DNA of 64,000 nt from Umbelopsis ramanniana AG (lineage: Eukaryota > Mucoromycota > Umbelopsidomycetes > Umbelopsidales > Umbelopsidaceae), in contig NW_026252144.1 in assembly GCF_025399195.1 (NCBI RefSeq), positions 102,416-166,415 of the forward strand, in the 5' to 3' direction. Position 1 is the stretch's first letter, and the number at the start of each line of letters is the position of its first letter. Below are positions 1 to 10,805 of the stretch, in pieces. A program made the position numbers and the translations under genes. The notes under the pieces are model-generated. The model saw only the letters and a program-made list of their open reading frames with translations. It made no database searches and was not told the DNA's origin.

Positions 1-357
1 CTGCTCAAGCCTACCTATGTCCTCTAATGCGGTATTGCGAACAGGCTTGATGTCACCGCTATTGTTGAGAATTTGGTACGTCAATCCAAACGGCTGGCCG
101 ATCAGAGCGTTTGCCTTGAATGTACCGAACTTGCCAAGCGGTATTTTTCTGCAAAGCAACCACGTTAGAAGCGGGATCGCATCTCTGATCTAACCAACGC
201 TAACCTACGTGTCGGGCTTGAGTGTGATTTGCTTGACATTGCCACTAGGCAGTTGGAGAAACAGACACTGATCAGCTTTGATATGGGGGAAATCTTCCGA
301 AATGTCGTCCTCGGTGGTGATGGCAGGGACCGTTGCGGTCTCCAAGGCGGCGGACAT
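1..357 (-). CDS. TRM6: tRNA (adenine-58-N1)-methyltransferase non-catalytic subunit TRM6, 5' part
   Basis: This is the N-terminal part of the RNA-binding partner of Trm61; the complex makes m1A58 in tRNA, including initiator tRNA, in the nucleus. The ATG at 357 opens an acidic leader followed by LPSGNVKQITLKPDT. A 60-bp GT-AG intron (208-149) follows. Exon 2 reads PLGKFGTFKANALIGQPFGL, the family hallmark (GKFG-F-AN-LIG-P-G-TYE). A donor GTAGGC near position 14 suggests exon 2 ends there, so the rest of the gene lies off the left edge. Identification rests on this N-terminal motif only. A diverged Gcd10/TRM6 paralogue is the only real alternative. Confidence 0.85.
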
Positions 358-928
358 GTCAATGAAGTACAATGCTGGGATCAACTTTTTGGTATAGAAA
401 AAAAAAATTGTTGAATTTCAATGGAATCTCCGAGTAGGATTTCACTGCCAAAATTAAACACAAAAAAAGGGATGTTTTATATAAATTGGACCGCTAAAAT
501 ACACACATGAAGAGAGAGAGCAAGTTCATCTAATTCCTCACAGAGGAGAGGAGAAGAAAGTCGAAGATGGGAAGAGCATAGGTGCAGAAGAGACCATTCA
601 AATGTAGAAAAAGTACTTACATAAATCGTAGGTAACTCGCAGAAAGCGAAGGGAAAAAAACAAAGACGATAGAGAAAGGTAGAATTATGGGTAGATCAAA
701 TCAGCAGTAATAAGAGGATGATCCATTCTGTTTTTTTGGGGGGGGTTTTTTTTTTGACGAGTTGAAAATCCATGAAACGATTTGGTGTATGATCTCTAAA
801 GAGATCTCGTAAAAGAACAGTAATGATTCAAAGAAATAGTAGAAAAAAACGGACGAAAGGTAAACGAAGTGGTATCATGCATGAGGGAGGGTTTCAAAAT
901 GGTGGGGTGGGTGCGAAAATTTGACAGG
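358..928. other. Intergenic: TRM6 upstream and H2C2-protein 3' flank
   Basis: No coding sequence is supported here. The first part is the probable TRM6 promoter and 5' UTR, with AG-rich stretches. Around 731-755 there is a T/G homopolymer run. The right part should hold the 3' UTR of the minus-strand gene ending at 929. Confidence 0.5.
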
Positions 929-2359
929 TTACTGGAATAACCGGTGGTGTGACAGGAGGTCAACTCCCGCTACAGCCGTAGCTGATGCTGGACGACCCAC
1001 ACTGGAGAGGTCTTGAAAGCATTCATCCTGGGGTGGGACCCTCGTCATGCCCAATATATCGGTGTAAGGATTACCATAGGGCTGCTGATAACCATAGTTT
1101 TCCGACGAAGCAAATGGATGCATACCCATTTCTACCATAGCATAGGCCAGGTTGTTACGTTGCTGGTCATTGTGATCCTGCTGCTGTGATGAAGCTTGAG
1201 CATGACGTTGAGCAGCAAACGCTTGATGCGATGGCGGTTGCTGAGATGCATAATAGTAGTTGGTGTTCCCGAATGGGTCGGGAATATAGTGTTGCGAAGG
1301 GGATGCTGGACCATGGCAATTCGCTGCTGCCGCTGCTGCTGCCGCGGCGGCGGCTACGACGACGGATGAAGTGTTGGACTGAGGTCCAGTAGGCACATAA
1401 TCAAAATCCATTTCAGGAGTCAAGGTTTTGTAAGATAAATCATCGTCTTCAAACGGCGTTCGTAAGAAATGAGACGTTTGGGATCCATCGTAGACATAGG
1501 ATGGAACACCATTGTTTTCAGGATAACTGCTGGTAGGACTGGGCGTCTTGGGGGCACCGATGCTTGGGCTTTGGCTGCTATTTCGCCTCGATATACAGAA
1601 TGGACAATTCCGTACAAAGCGCGCAATCAATTCTTTGGGTATCCATGAATACCGACGGCGTACCTAGTGTAGAAGTGGAATGGAAGGAAATGAAAAAATT
1701 TAGATGAGGATTGTTGTTTGTTTGTGTGGAATGTGTGTAGGGTTTTTTCACTGTTACGGTACGGAATGCTACCCCTCTCCCCCCAAAAAAAATAATAGGT
1801 TGCTTACCAAAGCAGACGTTTTGTCTCGGCCGCCATGATGTGCTTCTCTATGAGCTCTAACCAGTATTTCATATATCTGTTCTCGCATTGCCACGGGTTT
1901 ATTGTCGTGACAAACAATATCGAGTGTGTCGGTAGGGGCAAGTTGAAACATTTTCTTAACCCAAAATCGGAATTGCGCAGTTGAGATGGCCGTATTGCGG
2001 GGATCCTTGAGTACTTGCAAGATTAATGTATAGCGGTGTTGGTCTACTAAAGCCTTGTCTCTCTTCTTTGGGCTCAAATTATCGAGATACTCTTGTACAA
2101 TACATTGAAAATCCTCATAAGTAGGGTATTGGTCATTGTCGTTGAACATGGCAGCAGCGGCAGCACTCATGACCGCTGCTTGATGGTGCTGGGATGGAGA
2201 TTGCGCTACTTGTTGCTGTTGTTGCTGGGCATGGTAATAGGCAGCTGCCGAATTATAGTTGTAATTGGCTTGGTATTGAGAAGACCCGTTGGTAGGGTAC
2301 CCCATGAGCACAGGATTAAGTGGCATGGATTGAGACGGATTGGATGTCTGCTGTGTCAT
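929..2359 (-). CDS. Integrase-type H2C2 zinc-binding domain protein, Gln/Ala-rich (domesticated)
   Basis: There are two exons: 2359-1808 and 1663-929, joined by a 144-bp GT-AG intron. The product is about 428 aa. I chose the ATG at 2359 (MTQQTSNPSQS) over the in-frame ATG at 2416, whose extra leader looks like translated UTR. The N-terminus is rich in Q, N and A, with QQQQQQ and poly-Ala. The centre carries a retroviral/Gypsy integrase-like zinc module: REAHHGGRDKT, then YSWIPKELIARFVRNCPFC, matching H-x-H ... C-x2-C. No reverse transcriptase, protease or DDE catalytic core is encoded nearby, so this looks like a host gene that kept only the zinc finger. The C-terminal half is low complexity with poly-Ala. 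A DNA- or chromatin-related role is inference; no specific function can be assigned. Confidence 0.75.
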
Positions 2360-3832
2360 GATGTGAATAGAAAGAACCGGGTTCAGCGAGGGGCGATCAA
2401 GAAAGAAGAGGTGCAATATTCAGGACAATGAAACAACTATATAAAAATATTTAAGGGAATGTTGCACAAAAAGATTGTCAGCTCTTTCCAAACAAAAGGG
2501 TAGGAAAGTGAAAATAAAGAAAGAGAAGTGAAAGAGAGATGTGTTTGTATTAATGCGAAGAGAAAGAAAATAGATAAGAGGATATGCAACAAGTAAAAAA
2601 CAGGAAAGGGTGCACTAATCGGAAGTTAAGGATCAGTCTGCAATATGATATGATGGTGGGCATGAAAGAAGTGATGTATGTAAAAAGAATCGAGTGTCAA
2701 CGTCTGGTAGGGACTACCTCATCCCATGCCATGGTATGAATTGAGCTAGATTGCTCACGCTCTATGCGACTTCCCATCGAGCATGTACATTACTCTTTTG
2801 CTTTTTGATGTCTGGCTTGTTAGATTGCATTCTCTTAATGTTTGAGAACCCTCGTTAGATTGTCATGTTTTCTGTCCATTCCTCGGCGCTATTGATAAAT
2901 ACAATACGCATGAAATCGGTGATGGGGGGGGGAGACGAACCAACACCCATGCCAGCCACTACGGTAAAGTGTGTGGCCTGGCTAATTTTTTATTTTTTCA
3001 ATTTACCCTAATCAAGGGCAAAGGTTGCTTCCAAACACATCTTTTCAGGATCAAAAATGACAATAATGATTTAAACAAACACTAACAAGATTGTGGCCAA
3101 AGTGTTCTTCCTTCCGAGTCCCCTCTGTCGTCGTCTTCCATGGTCTTTTGTTTCTTTACCAAACATATCCCATCGGTAACATAATAAGAATACTGACCAA
3201 ATATTTCAATTTGACCTGAGTGCGCCATCTTATGGTTCGTTTGTGATAGGTTTGTAGAAACGTCATGGGAATGGCCTACGAAAAACAATTGTCCATTGGG
3301 AACGAATCATTCGTGAGGTCAATCTCAACAGATTAGTACGTAACCTTCCATATGCAGAATATGCAGTGAATTGACACTTTGACTAGCTCTTGTGTCATCT
3401 TGCAGATCCCTTGGTAAAAGTGGAGTGGACACTGTGTGTTTCATGGCTTGGCTTGGTTGGTTGACAACATGTCACTTCTGACTCCTATTGGTGATGGATG
3501 CACGGTAAAGTCCTTTCTTTGCATCTCACATACTTGACGTCCATCAAGCTTGTCATCAGACTCAGTTTCCCATATCGAAAGGTCTATTGTCTATTTAGTG
3601 GCAAATTACTGATTTCACCGACAGTAGAGCCGTCCGTCTCTAGCACATTCTTTTTCCGTTTCTTAAACAGTGATAATATTTTTAAGTATTTTGATGCCAA
3701 CAAAGGGGAATGAGATCATTTGCAAACGAACCCTTCTTTTTTCTTAACTCAAAAAGAAAAACAATGGGAAAGAAAAAAATTATACTGCAATCTTGGTAAG
3801 AAAGGAGTGGACTCCAGACGTATTTTCCAGTT
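2360..3832. other. Intergenic region with a hairpin/T-run element
   Basis: About 1.5 kb without a convincing gene. Short ORFs at 3082-3288 and 3498-3713 have no recognisable domain or splice context. The left part is probably the promoter and 5' UTR of the H2C2 protein, the right part the 3' flank of the RapGAP gene. The only structured element I see is the hairpin plus oligo-T at 2951-2991. Confidence 0.5.
2930..2992. other. Possible small pol III-type element: hairpin, oligo-T and A/B-box-like motifs
   Basis: On the plus strand GCCAGCCAC (2951-2959) can pair with GTGGCCTGGC (2973-2982), giving a stem of nine pairs with one bulge, followed by TAATTTTTT. On the minus strand the same stretch contains TACCGTAGTGG, close to a tRNA A box, and GGTTCGTCTCC, one mismatch from a B box, spaced only about 13 bp apart. 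No tRNA cloverleaf can be folded. It could be a SINE head, a degenerate tRNA-derived element, or chance. Confidence 0.25.
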
Positions 3833-6800
3833 TTAGACGTTTTCAGATGGAGACCTGCCATCGAGTTCTTGTTCATCTGCATGAGGTCGGTAGGGTGAGG
3901 CATTCCAGCGACCTCCCCATTGTTGTAATGAAGCAAATAACGTCTGTGCACGGCTTCGAATCCCTACAGTGAAGAGTCAGTGATTCAATCCCAAAGTAGT
4001 GCGTATGCTGAAGCTAGCATGGCATACATGAAACGGAAAAAAATATGCTTACCATCGCGATCACCTTGTTCAGATGCATCCAGCAAAGTCACATCGTGCA
4101 CCGACTGCTCTACAGCGACGGGCAGATCCAATTCCGATCGACTCCGGCGATGTGTGCCTAGGTAGCATAATCGTAAATAGAAACCCTCATAAAAGCATGT
4201 ATGCCGCCGTTGCGTCTATTTACCTTGGTCTCGACCATAGCCCTTGCCTTTCTTACCGCGGGAAATCCACGGCTTCACACGTAAGCCACCGGCCTCGTGG
4301 GTACTGCGTCGACGGCTCATCCCCGGAAGTGCATTGGGTCGCACCTTGGCGGTTTTGTCAGGTAGGTTAAACTCCAGTCCTACAACAGAATCATATGCAC
4401 GTTGGCTGTTGACACTGGGGTCTGACAGAGTCGATGGAGACTTCGTATGGCGTTTCTTAGCAGCGGGCACCAGACCAATAATGCGCTGGATATGATTAAG
4501 AAGAATGCCTTCTCGAGCTCGTGCGTTGGGCGCTGCGAATTTAGGTGACTTCAAAGCGGCGTTTTCCGCGTTGATCACTAAGGAGAACACCCATGTCAGT
4601 AACAAAGACACTGCATGGTTCTAACATAGCTCAATGGTATCTTACATTTGACATGAATGAACGATGCTAGCTGGTCAGAATTGTAAAACAAGCCATTGGG
4701 TGGTAACGCTGGGCCAAACTTGCCAACATTCTCGTTGGCAACCACCTCCACACTATAAAGCAAGAATTAGGAACCGATCATCTTATTCTGACTCATGAAG
4801 AACCGGGTCTTACCGCCAAACAGGTCGATCATCAACCAGCTCCTCGTGAACAATGATAAAAACATGTAAAAACTGCGACTTAATGGCGGCTGGATTAAAA
4901 GGCTGTCGGCCATCGACGAAAATAACACACACAATGTCTGTTGAACACAAAAAAGTTACGTTAGGACCCCTCACGACATAAGCTCTGGACATATTTTCAA
5001 AGTAGACCCACCATTTCCAATATGACGTTTGCGTTGAATATGCTGCTTATCCACTGGGCGAGATGGTATAAGGGTGGAAACATGGAAAGCCAGGGTAGCA
5101 TCGTCTCGCATGCTGATATAGGTGTGGGTTCCAGAGTCACCACTTCGAGTGTCCAGTCCTGCTGACCATCCTTCGTAACCCTGGAGCTCAACACGTTTGG
5201 AGACAATATTCAAGAATCGCTCCAAACCATCTGGTGTTTCCGAATTGGCAAACCAATCTTCTTCCTTTGTCTGACCATCTTTCACCACCAATACACCAAA
5301 TTTGTAACGATTATGAACCTAGGGTATGTCAGTTAGACATGCGAGTTACAAATACTTAAAAGAAAAAATCGGATGGCTTACTCCAAGTTCATCCAAGCGA
5401 ATGATATTTTGTTCCACACCACTTGATTGTAGAGTTTTGGAGTGGACAACCTGAAGAACAGATGTATCGATGCTGGCATCCACGAGGGACACAATGGACG
5501 GCCAAATGCTGGTCAAGTCATTGTAGACACTGCTGGCTGAGGCCGTACTTGCAGCAGAAGACCCGACTTTCAAATGAGCACTGGAAACAAGCGTTCGACT
5601 GTCCGGTGGCTACAACCCAAAACGTCAATAATCGAACACTGCATACAGAGACCATGGGCCCCCCTCTACTTACCGTGGTTTTGCGCACAATGACACGATA
5701 TTGGGTATCTTGATCAGAAGGGGAGTCGTCCTCCTCCGAATCCAACTCTTTCAAACTGGCATTGGGCATTTCCTCAAGGATAGTGATGAGGACAGGGTTG
5801 TCCACGGAGCTCCCGCAGAGGGTCAAGTAATCCTGGCCTGCGAAATAAGTTCGGAACCAGGTTGCTTTGTGGTCATAATGCTCCAATTCACACGCATCGT
5901 AATCGGGCAGGGTTTCATCCGGCGTAGTCGATATGGATTTTGGTAGGTCGGTATACTTGTTGGTTCCTTCTATCCAAAAACCTTTGGCAGGAATGATCAT
6001 GGCATGTTCGTTAAATTGATAATGCTGACTTAAGCACTCGTTACCGAAATGCTTGATACCAAAGATCTACAGGACGGGGTGCATATGAGTACATGGTAAG
6101 GCAGTCATATAAAAAACCCCCCACCGAAAACTTACAAAGCTCTTGATATCCTGTAAATTAGATTGATATACATCTTCTTGTTCTTTCGTAGAAGGCTTGA
6201 CCGGCGAATTTTTAGCCTTCAAGTCCTGGAATTGATTGACTAAAGCTTCATAGCGCTGCTTGAGTTGGTCTTTGTAGCGGCTCCCTTCAATCATGTTGGT
6301 CATTTTCTTCAAGTCATCCAGAATGCACTGAAAGCTGTCCATAGGAAACGGAGCGTCTGGTTTCCCTTGTTGTTGTACAACAGATGCCAACAACTGGTCA
6401 CACTCGCTGCATACTTTACTATGCAGAGTAGTCAAGGTAGCAGTGATAAGAATAGAACCAAGACCCAGGTTGCTTGATCGTCTACGCCTGTCTGACCGCA
6501 TTTGGGCATACCGGTTCGTTAGCGTCGACGATGCATCCACTTTGCTCGTTGCTGTCCCCGTGAGAGCGAGCCTTTCAAGTTGCTAAAAGTGCAAATGCCA
6601 TTAGTACCACACCTTCAACCTTGAACCTCCGAAAACACTGTACCTGACTGGCATCCTGCACATCATTGATCTTGGGTTGGATAGTCGGATTGACATCCGA
6701 TGATATGTCTTCCATGTTTATGTCGGCGATCTCTTTCCCAAACAAGATTGTCCCAACTCCACCTGGTTTATCAGTAAATCCATGGTACTCGTCGATGTGA

Positions 6801-7801
6801 GTCGATATGATCCTATGGTGATTGGATTCAAGGGGATGCGGTAAGCGGTGGATGGATTGAAGATGTCTTGGATCCTGCACCTTTTGGGTATCATTCTGCT
6901 GTTGGTGGGTGATCGTGATTTTGGGAGCAACTCGACGATCGGTAGGTGAACCGTCGGGTGACGAGTGTCCATTGGAGCCTACATTATTCGCGGCAAAATG
7001 GTGGGGGCTGTTCGGTTTCGTAAATATAGTAGATAAGTCGATGATACTAGATGTTCTATGCCGGAAGCGTGATATCTTGGAGCCTCTTTGCGTAGGCGTG
7101 GAGATGGAATTAAACGTAGGCTGAGGTGAATGTTTCTCCTGAACGGATTGTAGCACGCTAGTAGATGAGCTTGCCTTGTCGCCAGGACGGAGACTAAATC
7201 TAGATCTTGATGATGTGGAAATTGACGCTGATCTTGATACAAACTGCTTGACTGAACCAAAGGAGGACTTCATTATCTGTGGAAATCGATTTATGCTTGC
7301 TCCTGATCCAAATATGGATGCATTGGAATAGTTGGATTGAATCGATTTAGATGATTCCCCCGATACCCTCCGCTTTCGTGGGGTAGGTGACGACGCTGTG
7401 GAATTCTGTTGGTCAAAAGGCTTTACGGAGTAATGATCTTGAATGGTATACTGATCTCTTTGACGAACAACATCCATGGACTGAGCCTTGGACAACGTAC
7501 TGGGTAAAGACGTGGAGGATCGTCGATAAGCCGATAGTTTGGGCTGAGAATGATCCAAGTGTTTTCGAACAGCGGTAGAGGGTATAACTATTTCCTCATC
7601 TTCTTCTTCTACAAAGCTGCGGCAAAAAGGTGTATTATCTTCGTTGATAGGATAGGGTATCTTTGACGATGGGTCCATAGATGCTGATGACCGAGATGGA
7701 GGGGATTGCCCTTGGCATGGTGAATAATCTGATGATGAATGTAAACTTAAAGGCTTCTCGGCTTCCTGAGCCTTGAAGAGGTTGGTGGAAGTACTTTGCA
7801 T
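3833..7801 (-). CDS. Rap/Ran-GAP domain GTPase-activating protein
   Basis: This multi-exon gene encodes roughly 950 aa and is predicted to accelerate GTP hydrolysis on a Rap/Ras-family GTPase. The ATG at 7801 (MQSTSTNLFK) was chosen; the ORF extends upstream but through translated T-rich sequence. The first ~380 residues are Ser-rich and probably disordered. The GAP domain follows with YKFGVLVV-type strands, then TLAFHVSTLIPS and KRHIGND-IVCVIFVDG. The Asn in HIGND is the catalytic Asn thumb of RapGAPs; that codon pair is rebuilt across an intron (exon ends AATG, next begins AC). The tail is basic (SRGKKGKGYGRDQ). The last exon reads GIRSRAQTLFASLQQWGG and stops at 3835-3833, by splicing phase; a longer overlapping ORF to 3682 is out of frame. 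The target GTPase cannot be told from sequence. Confidence 0.88.
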
Positions 7802-8280
7802 TAAATGCTTGTCTGATTGATAACTATAACTACAGTGACATGCAAAAACGTATAATAAAAGGACAGGACGGGAGGCAAGCGAGAGAAAAAAAGAGTGAGA
7901 AAGAAGCGAGAGGGAAAAAAAAAAAAAAAAAGACGATTGGATACCGGCGACCGAAATATTGCGTGCAGAGCAACCTTTGGGGGACAAGGCGAGGTTCCAC
8001 TCGTGAACAGACAAATCGTGCTGGTAGAAAACGTCGCATTGACAACGCGCGCCAAAAAATAAACACATTCATTTAGGTTTGCAGTGGAATATTTTTATAG
8101 AACATCATGGTTGATCAAGAAAAAATAGCGCGATGGTTTAAAAGAAAGCAGACAAACCCTGATGGGCGTGAACTTTTAGATGGGATGGGATGTGGTTGTG
8201 AAAGTTAAGTGTAGTGAGAGGCCATGAAAATGTATGCGAAATAGTGAGTATAACAAATGTAATACAGAGGTGGTTTTTTT
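7802..8280. other. RapGAP upstream region / BCS1-like 3' flank
   Basis: No gene seen. It contains an A-rich run at 7915-7931 and purine-rich repeats, consistent with promoter and 5' UTR of the minus-strand RapGAP gene and the 3' UTR region of the minus-strand AAA ATPase gene is at the right end. Confidence 0.45.
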
Positions 8281-10376
8281 TTAAGATTGAGCCAAGCAGA
8301 GGTGGCCGTTCTCTGCTACCTTCAGGACGATTTTTTTTAGATTTTGTAATTCATCGTCTGAAGTTGGGGTGGGTGGGGGTGTACCATCACTTGATAAATT
8401 ACCGTAGATGTCTCTCTTCTGCTTCATGCGTTCGGCATGGCGTCTAGCTTGTTCACGGTCCTTGCGAACTTCCTCGAGGAAATCATCCACACCGTCACAG
8501 ATGTTCTTCGTTGCATTTTGCAGCGAATACATCATGAAGAAGTTCTGAAGCTCAGCAGGAGCAATTTCCTCCTTGGGGAGTAGCTTGATAAGTCGTTCGA
8601 GGTCATGGCTGGCACTTTCGTCAAAAAATCGTTTATACATGTGGCGGATTTGAAACTCATCAGCCAACCCCATGTGCAGCTTCATGTCGATTCGACCAGG
8701 GCGTAACAAAGCAGGTGGAAGTTTGCTAGTATCGTTACACGTCATGAAGACCACCGACCCTTCTTGACCAACGATGCCATCCAAAGCATTTAGCAAGCTG
8801 CTTAGAGAGATTCCGCCGCTAGTAGTCTTGGTGGTATCGGACGGTTCATCGTTCGTGTTCATTTTAACCGAATCAACGTCTTCAATCAATAGAATGGAAT
8901 TGCGAGGCTTGTGTTGTAAGCAGGACAAGAACCGGTTATCATCAAGTTCATTGTTAAGACTAATGATGGACACGTTCATATGGAGCTCTCCCTGAAAATC
9001 CCATCCTATATCAGCCCAGGTCATTGTATGCACCTTGTCGAATAGGGACTTACCGCAATGGCTTCGATGGTAGACGTTTTGCCAGTACCTGGAGGTCCAT
9101 GGAGTAGGTAACCGCGACGGTATGGGATACCTCTCTTCTGGAACCATTCGCCTTGAGCAAGGAACGACTTGATGTCTATAAGAGGTTATTTAGAATTAAA
9201 TGGCCCAGTTCCAATTTTATTTCCCATGGATCTACCTTTTAGTAGCGCCTCCTTCTGACCCTCCTTCATCACGACGGTTTCAAAGCGTCTAGGCACCTTG
9301 ACAATGGAAGCGTCCCCTATGCATAGAAAGCGTAAGCCCATCCATTTACTGATGTTCACGGCATGGTCGATGGCACTTACATTCCCATTGACCCCAAGCT
9401 GTAAGAAACTGTTAGATTGGGTGTCAAGCTGTGGCACAGTCAAAAAGAGACTTACGTTGCAAAAGGTAACGATAGACAATGCACTACGGGAAAAATCACT
9501 AGGTTAACTATTTCAAACTCAATGTCATGCCCTGACTTTCTCGCTTACCTTTCCAAATTTTTTATCATAATATCTGTCCTTCCACTCTTCCAAGATCCCC
9601 TTTAGGGTGGCCATGCTACCAAACCGTATGCTGCTCCCCAAAAACAACAAATTAGAGTTAATCCACATGCGTGACCCAGTCCACCCCAGCCACTCACCGA
9701 ACACTGATATATTCCGTCTGAGGAAGGAAGCGGTTGAACATGTCATCGTAGTTACTACCGGTATCGCTGCTCTTGTAGCGACTGACCTCCAATCTATAGC
9801 CTTTGTAGGTGATGGTATTGACCTGGCCGAGGGCTGCCACCAACAGTGAGTTCAGCAGTTATAATAAACATAAATAAAATAAAAACACTCACGTGGGCCA
9901 AGGACAACGCTGGGCCTTTGAGGATTGGCTACATTTTCGTCATCACTCTCGTCGCCTTCCCATTGCGCACGGGCCACGGCCTCGCTGAGCCTAGGCAGTT
10001 GACTGGTCTTTTCCGATAAAAATTCACTGACACAGCCAAAGATAGGGTCACCATGCTCGATCATGATGGTGGCATAGAACAACGTGAAAAGCCAGTTCCA
10101 AGCGGCTTGGTACATTGCTAGGTAAACCTCATAAAGTACGGCTACATAGACCCATCAGTTTTGTAGATCCTTCGTAAACAAAAAAAGTCGATGAAGGTAC
10201 TTACAGTAAGCATAAACGCCAAAGCCGACAATGACCACATCGTTATTCAAATAGCGGGTTAGCATAGCAAAAAGACGAGGGCCAATAATTTGGATCCATG
10301 CTTCAGGTTCGCTGTAATGTTCGAGCGTAGTGATGGTTTGGTTTAAATACTGAGGTATATCGGCAAGAAGTATCAT
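8281..10376 (-). CDS. BCS1-type AAA ATPase (mitochondrial chaperone family)
   Basis: The protein belongs to the BCS1 branch of AAA ATPases. The founding member sits in the mitochondrial inner membrane and translocates the folded Rieske protein into complex III. The start is taken as [11 protein letters not shown] at 10376. The N-terminus has hydrophobic segments ([12 protein letters not shown] and [14 protein letters not shown]). Next comes the BCS1-specific region ([20 protein letters not shown]). The AAA core has Walker [17 protein letters not shown], split by an intron after IAI/IA, Walker [11 protein letters not shown], sensor [20 protein letters not shown] and the arginine-finger region [13 protein letters not shown] charged tail with [10 protein letters not shown] follows. 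About eight short introns interrupt it. The acidic insert GDESDDEN and unusual N-terminus suggest a paralogue rather than canonical BCS1. Confidence 0.85.
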
Positions 10377-10805
10377 GGTAGTAGAGAAATGGTAAGAAAA
10401 GAGCAACCCAGCTATGAAGCAGCTTTTATAAGGAGATCAAAAAGTGTGAAGGTAACTGCGCCAATGTGCTAAGCACAAACAAAAGCTCGGCTCGCGTCTG
10501 CTGATATAGATCGCGTAGTCATGGGTTCGGAGAACGGGTGCGATGAAGGGCTGCGGTGGATTGGGGGGGGAGGGTGTGCTTGAAGTCACATGACTCGGTT
10601 CGACCACAGCGAACGGACCTTCAAACTGAGTCTCTCTTTCTCTCACTTTTTGTTCAGACGCTCGTCATTGGGGCATTGTGTGTTTGACTGTGATCGAAGC
10701 TACTCCCCCCACCATTGCACTGCATTCCGCCATAACGCCAACCGAGGTCGACATAAGCCATCAGCCATTTAGATCTAAGCTTCTATATAGAGAGGACTGA
10801 AGAAC
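10377..10805. other. Divergent promoter region, BCS1-like / PP2A B56
   Basis: The space between two head-to-head genes. It has a TATATA at 10784-10789 close to the B56 start and a G-run at 10562-10570. No conserved ORF or RNA gene seen; small ORFs here overlap on both strands and lack domain content. Confidence 0.45.

Noticed and set aside
2930-2995. Alu-like text (CTGGCTAATTTTTT)
   Set aside because: Ten-odd bases resemble primate Alu by chance; the flanks do not match and the genome is fungal.
3682-3832. Longer downstream ORF for RapGAP (MHRRYLL frame)
   Set aside because: The preceding exon ends with one base of its last codon, so the acceptor reads in a different frame and stops at 3833; the longer ORF is a shadow.
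7802-8068. Upstream start of RapGAP at 8068
   Set aside because: The extension is translated T-rich sequence (FFFFSLSLL) unlike a protein; MQSTSTN at 7801 fits better.
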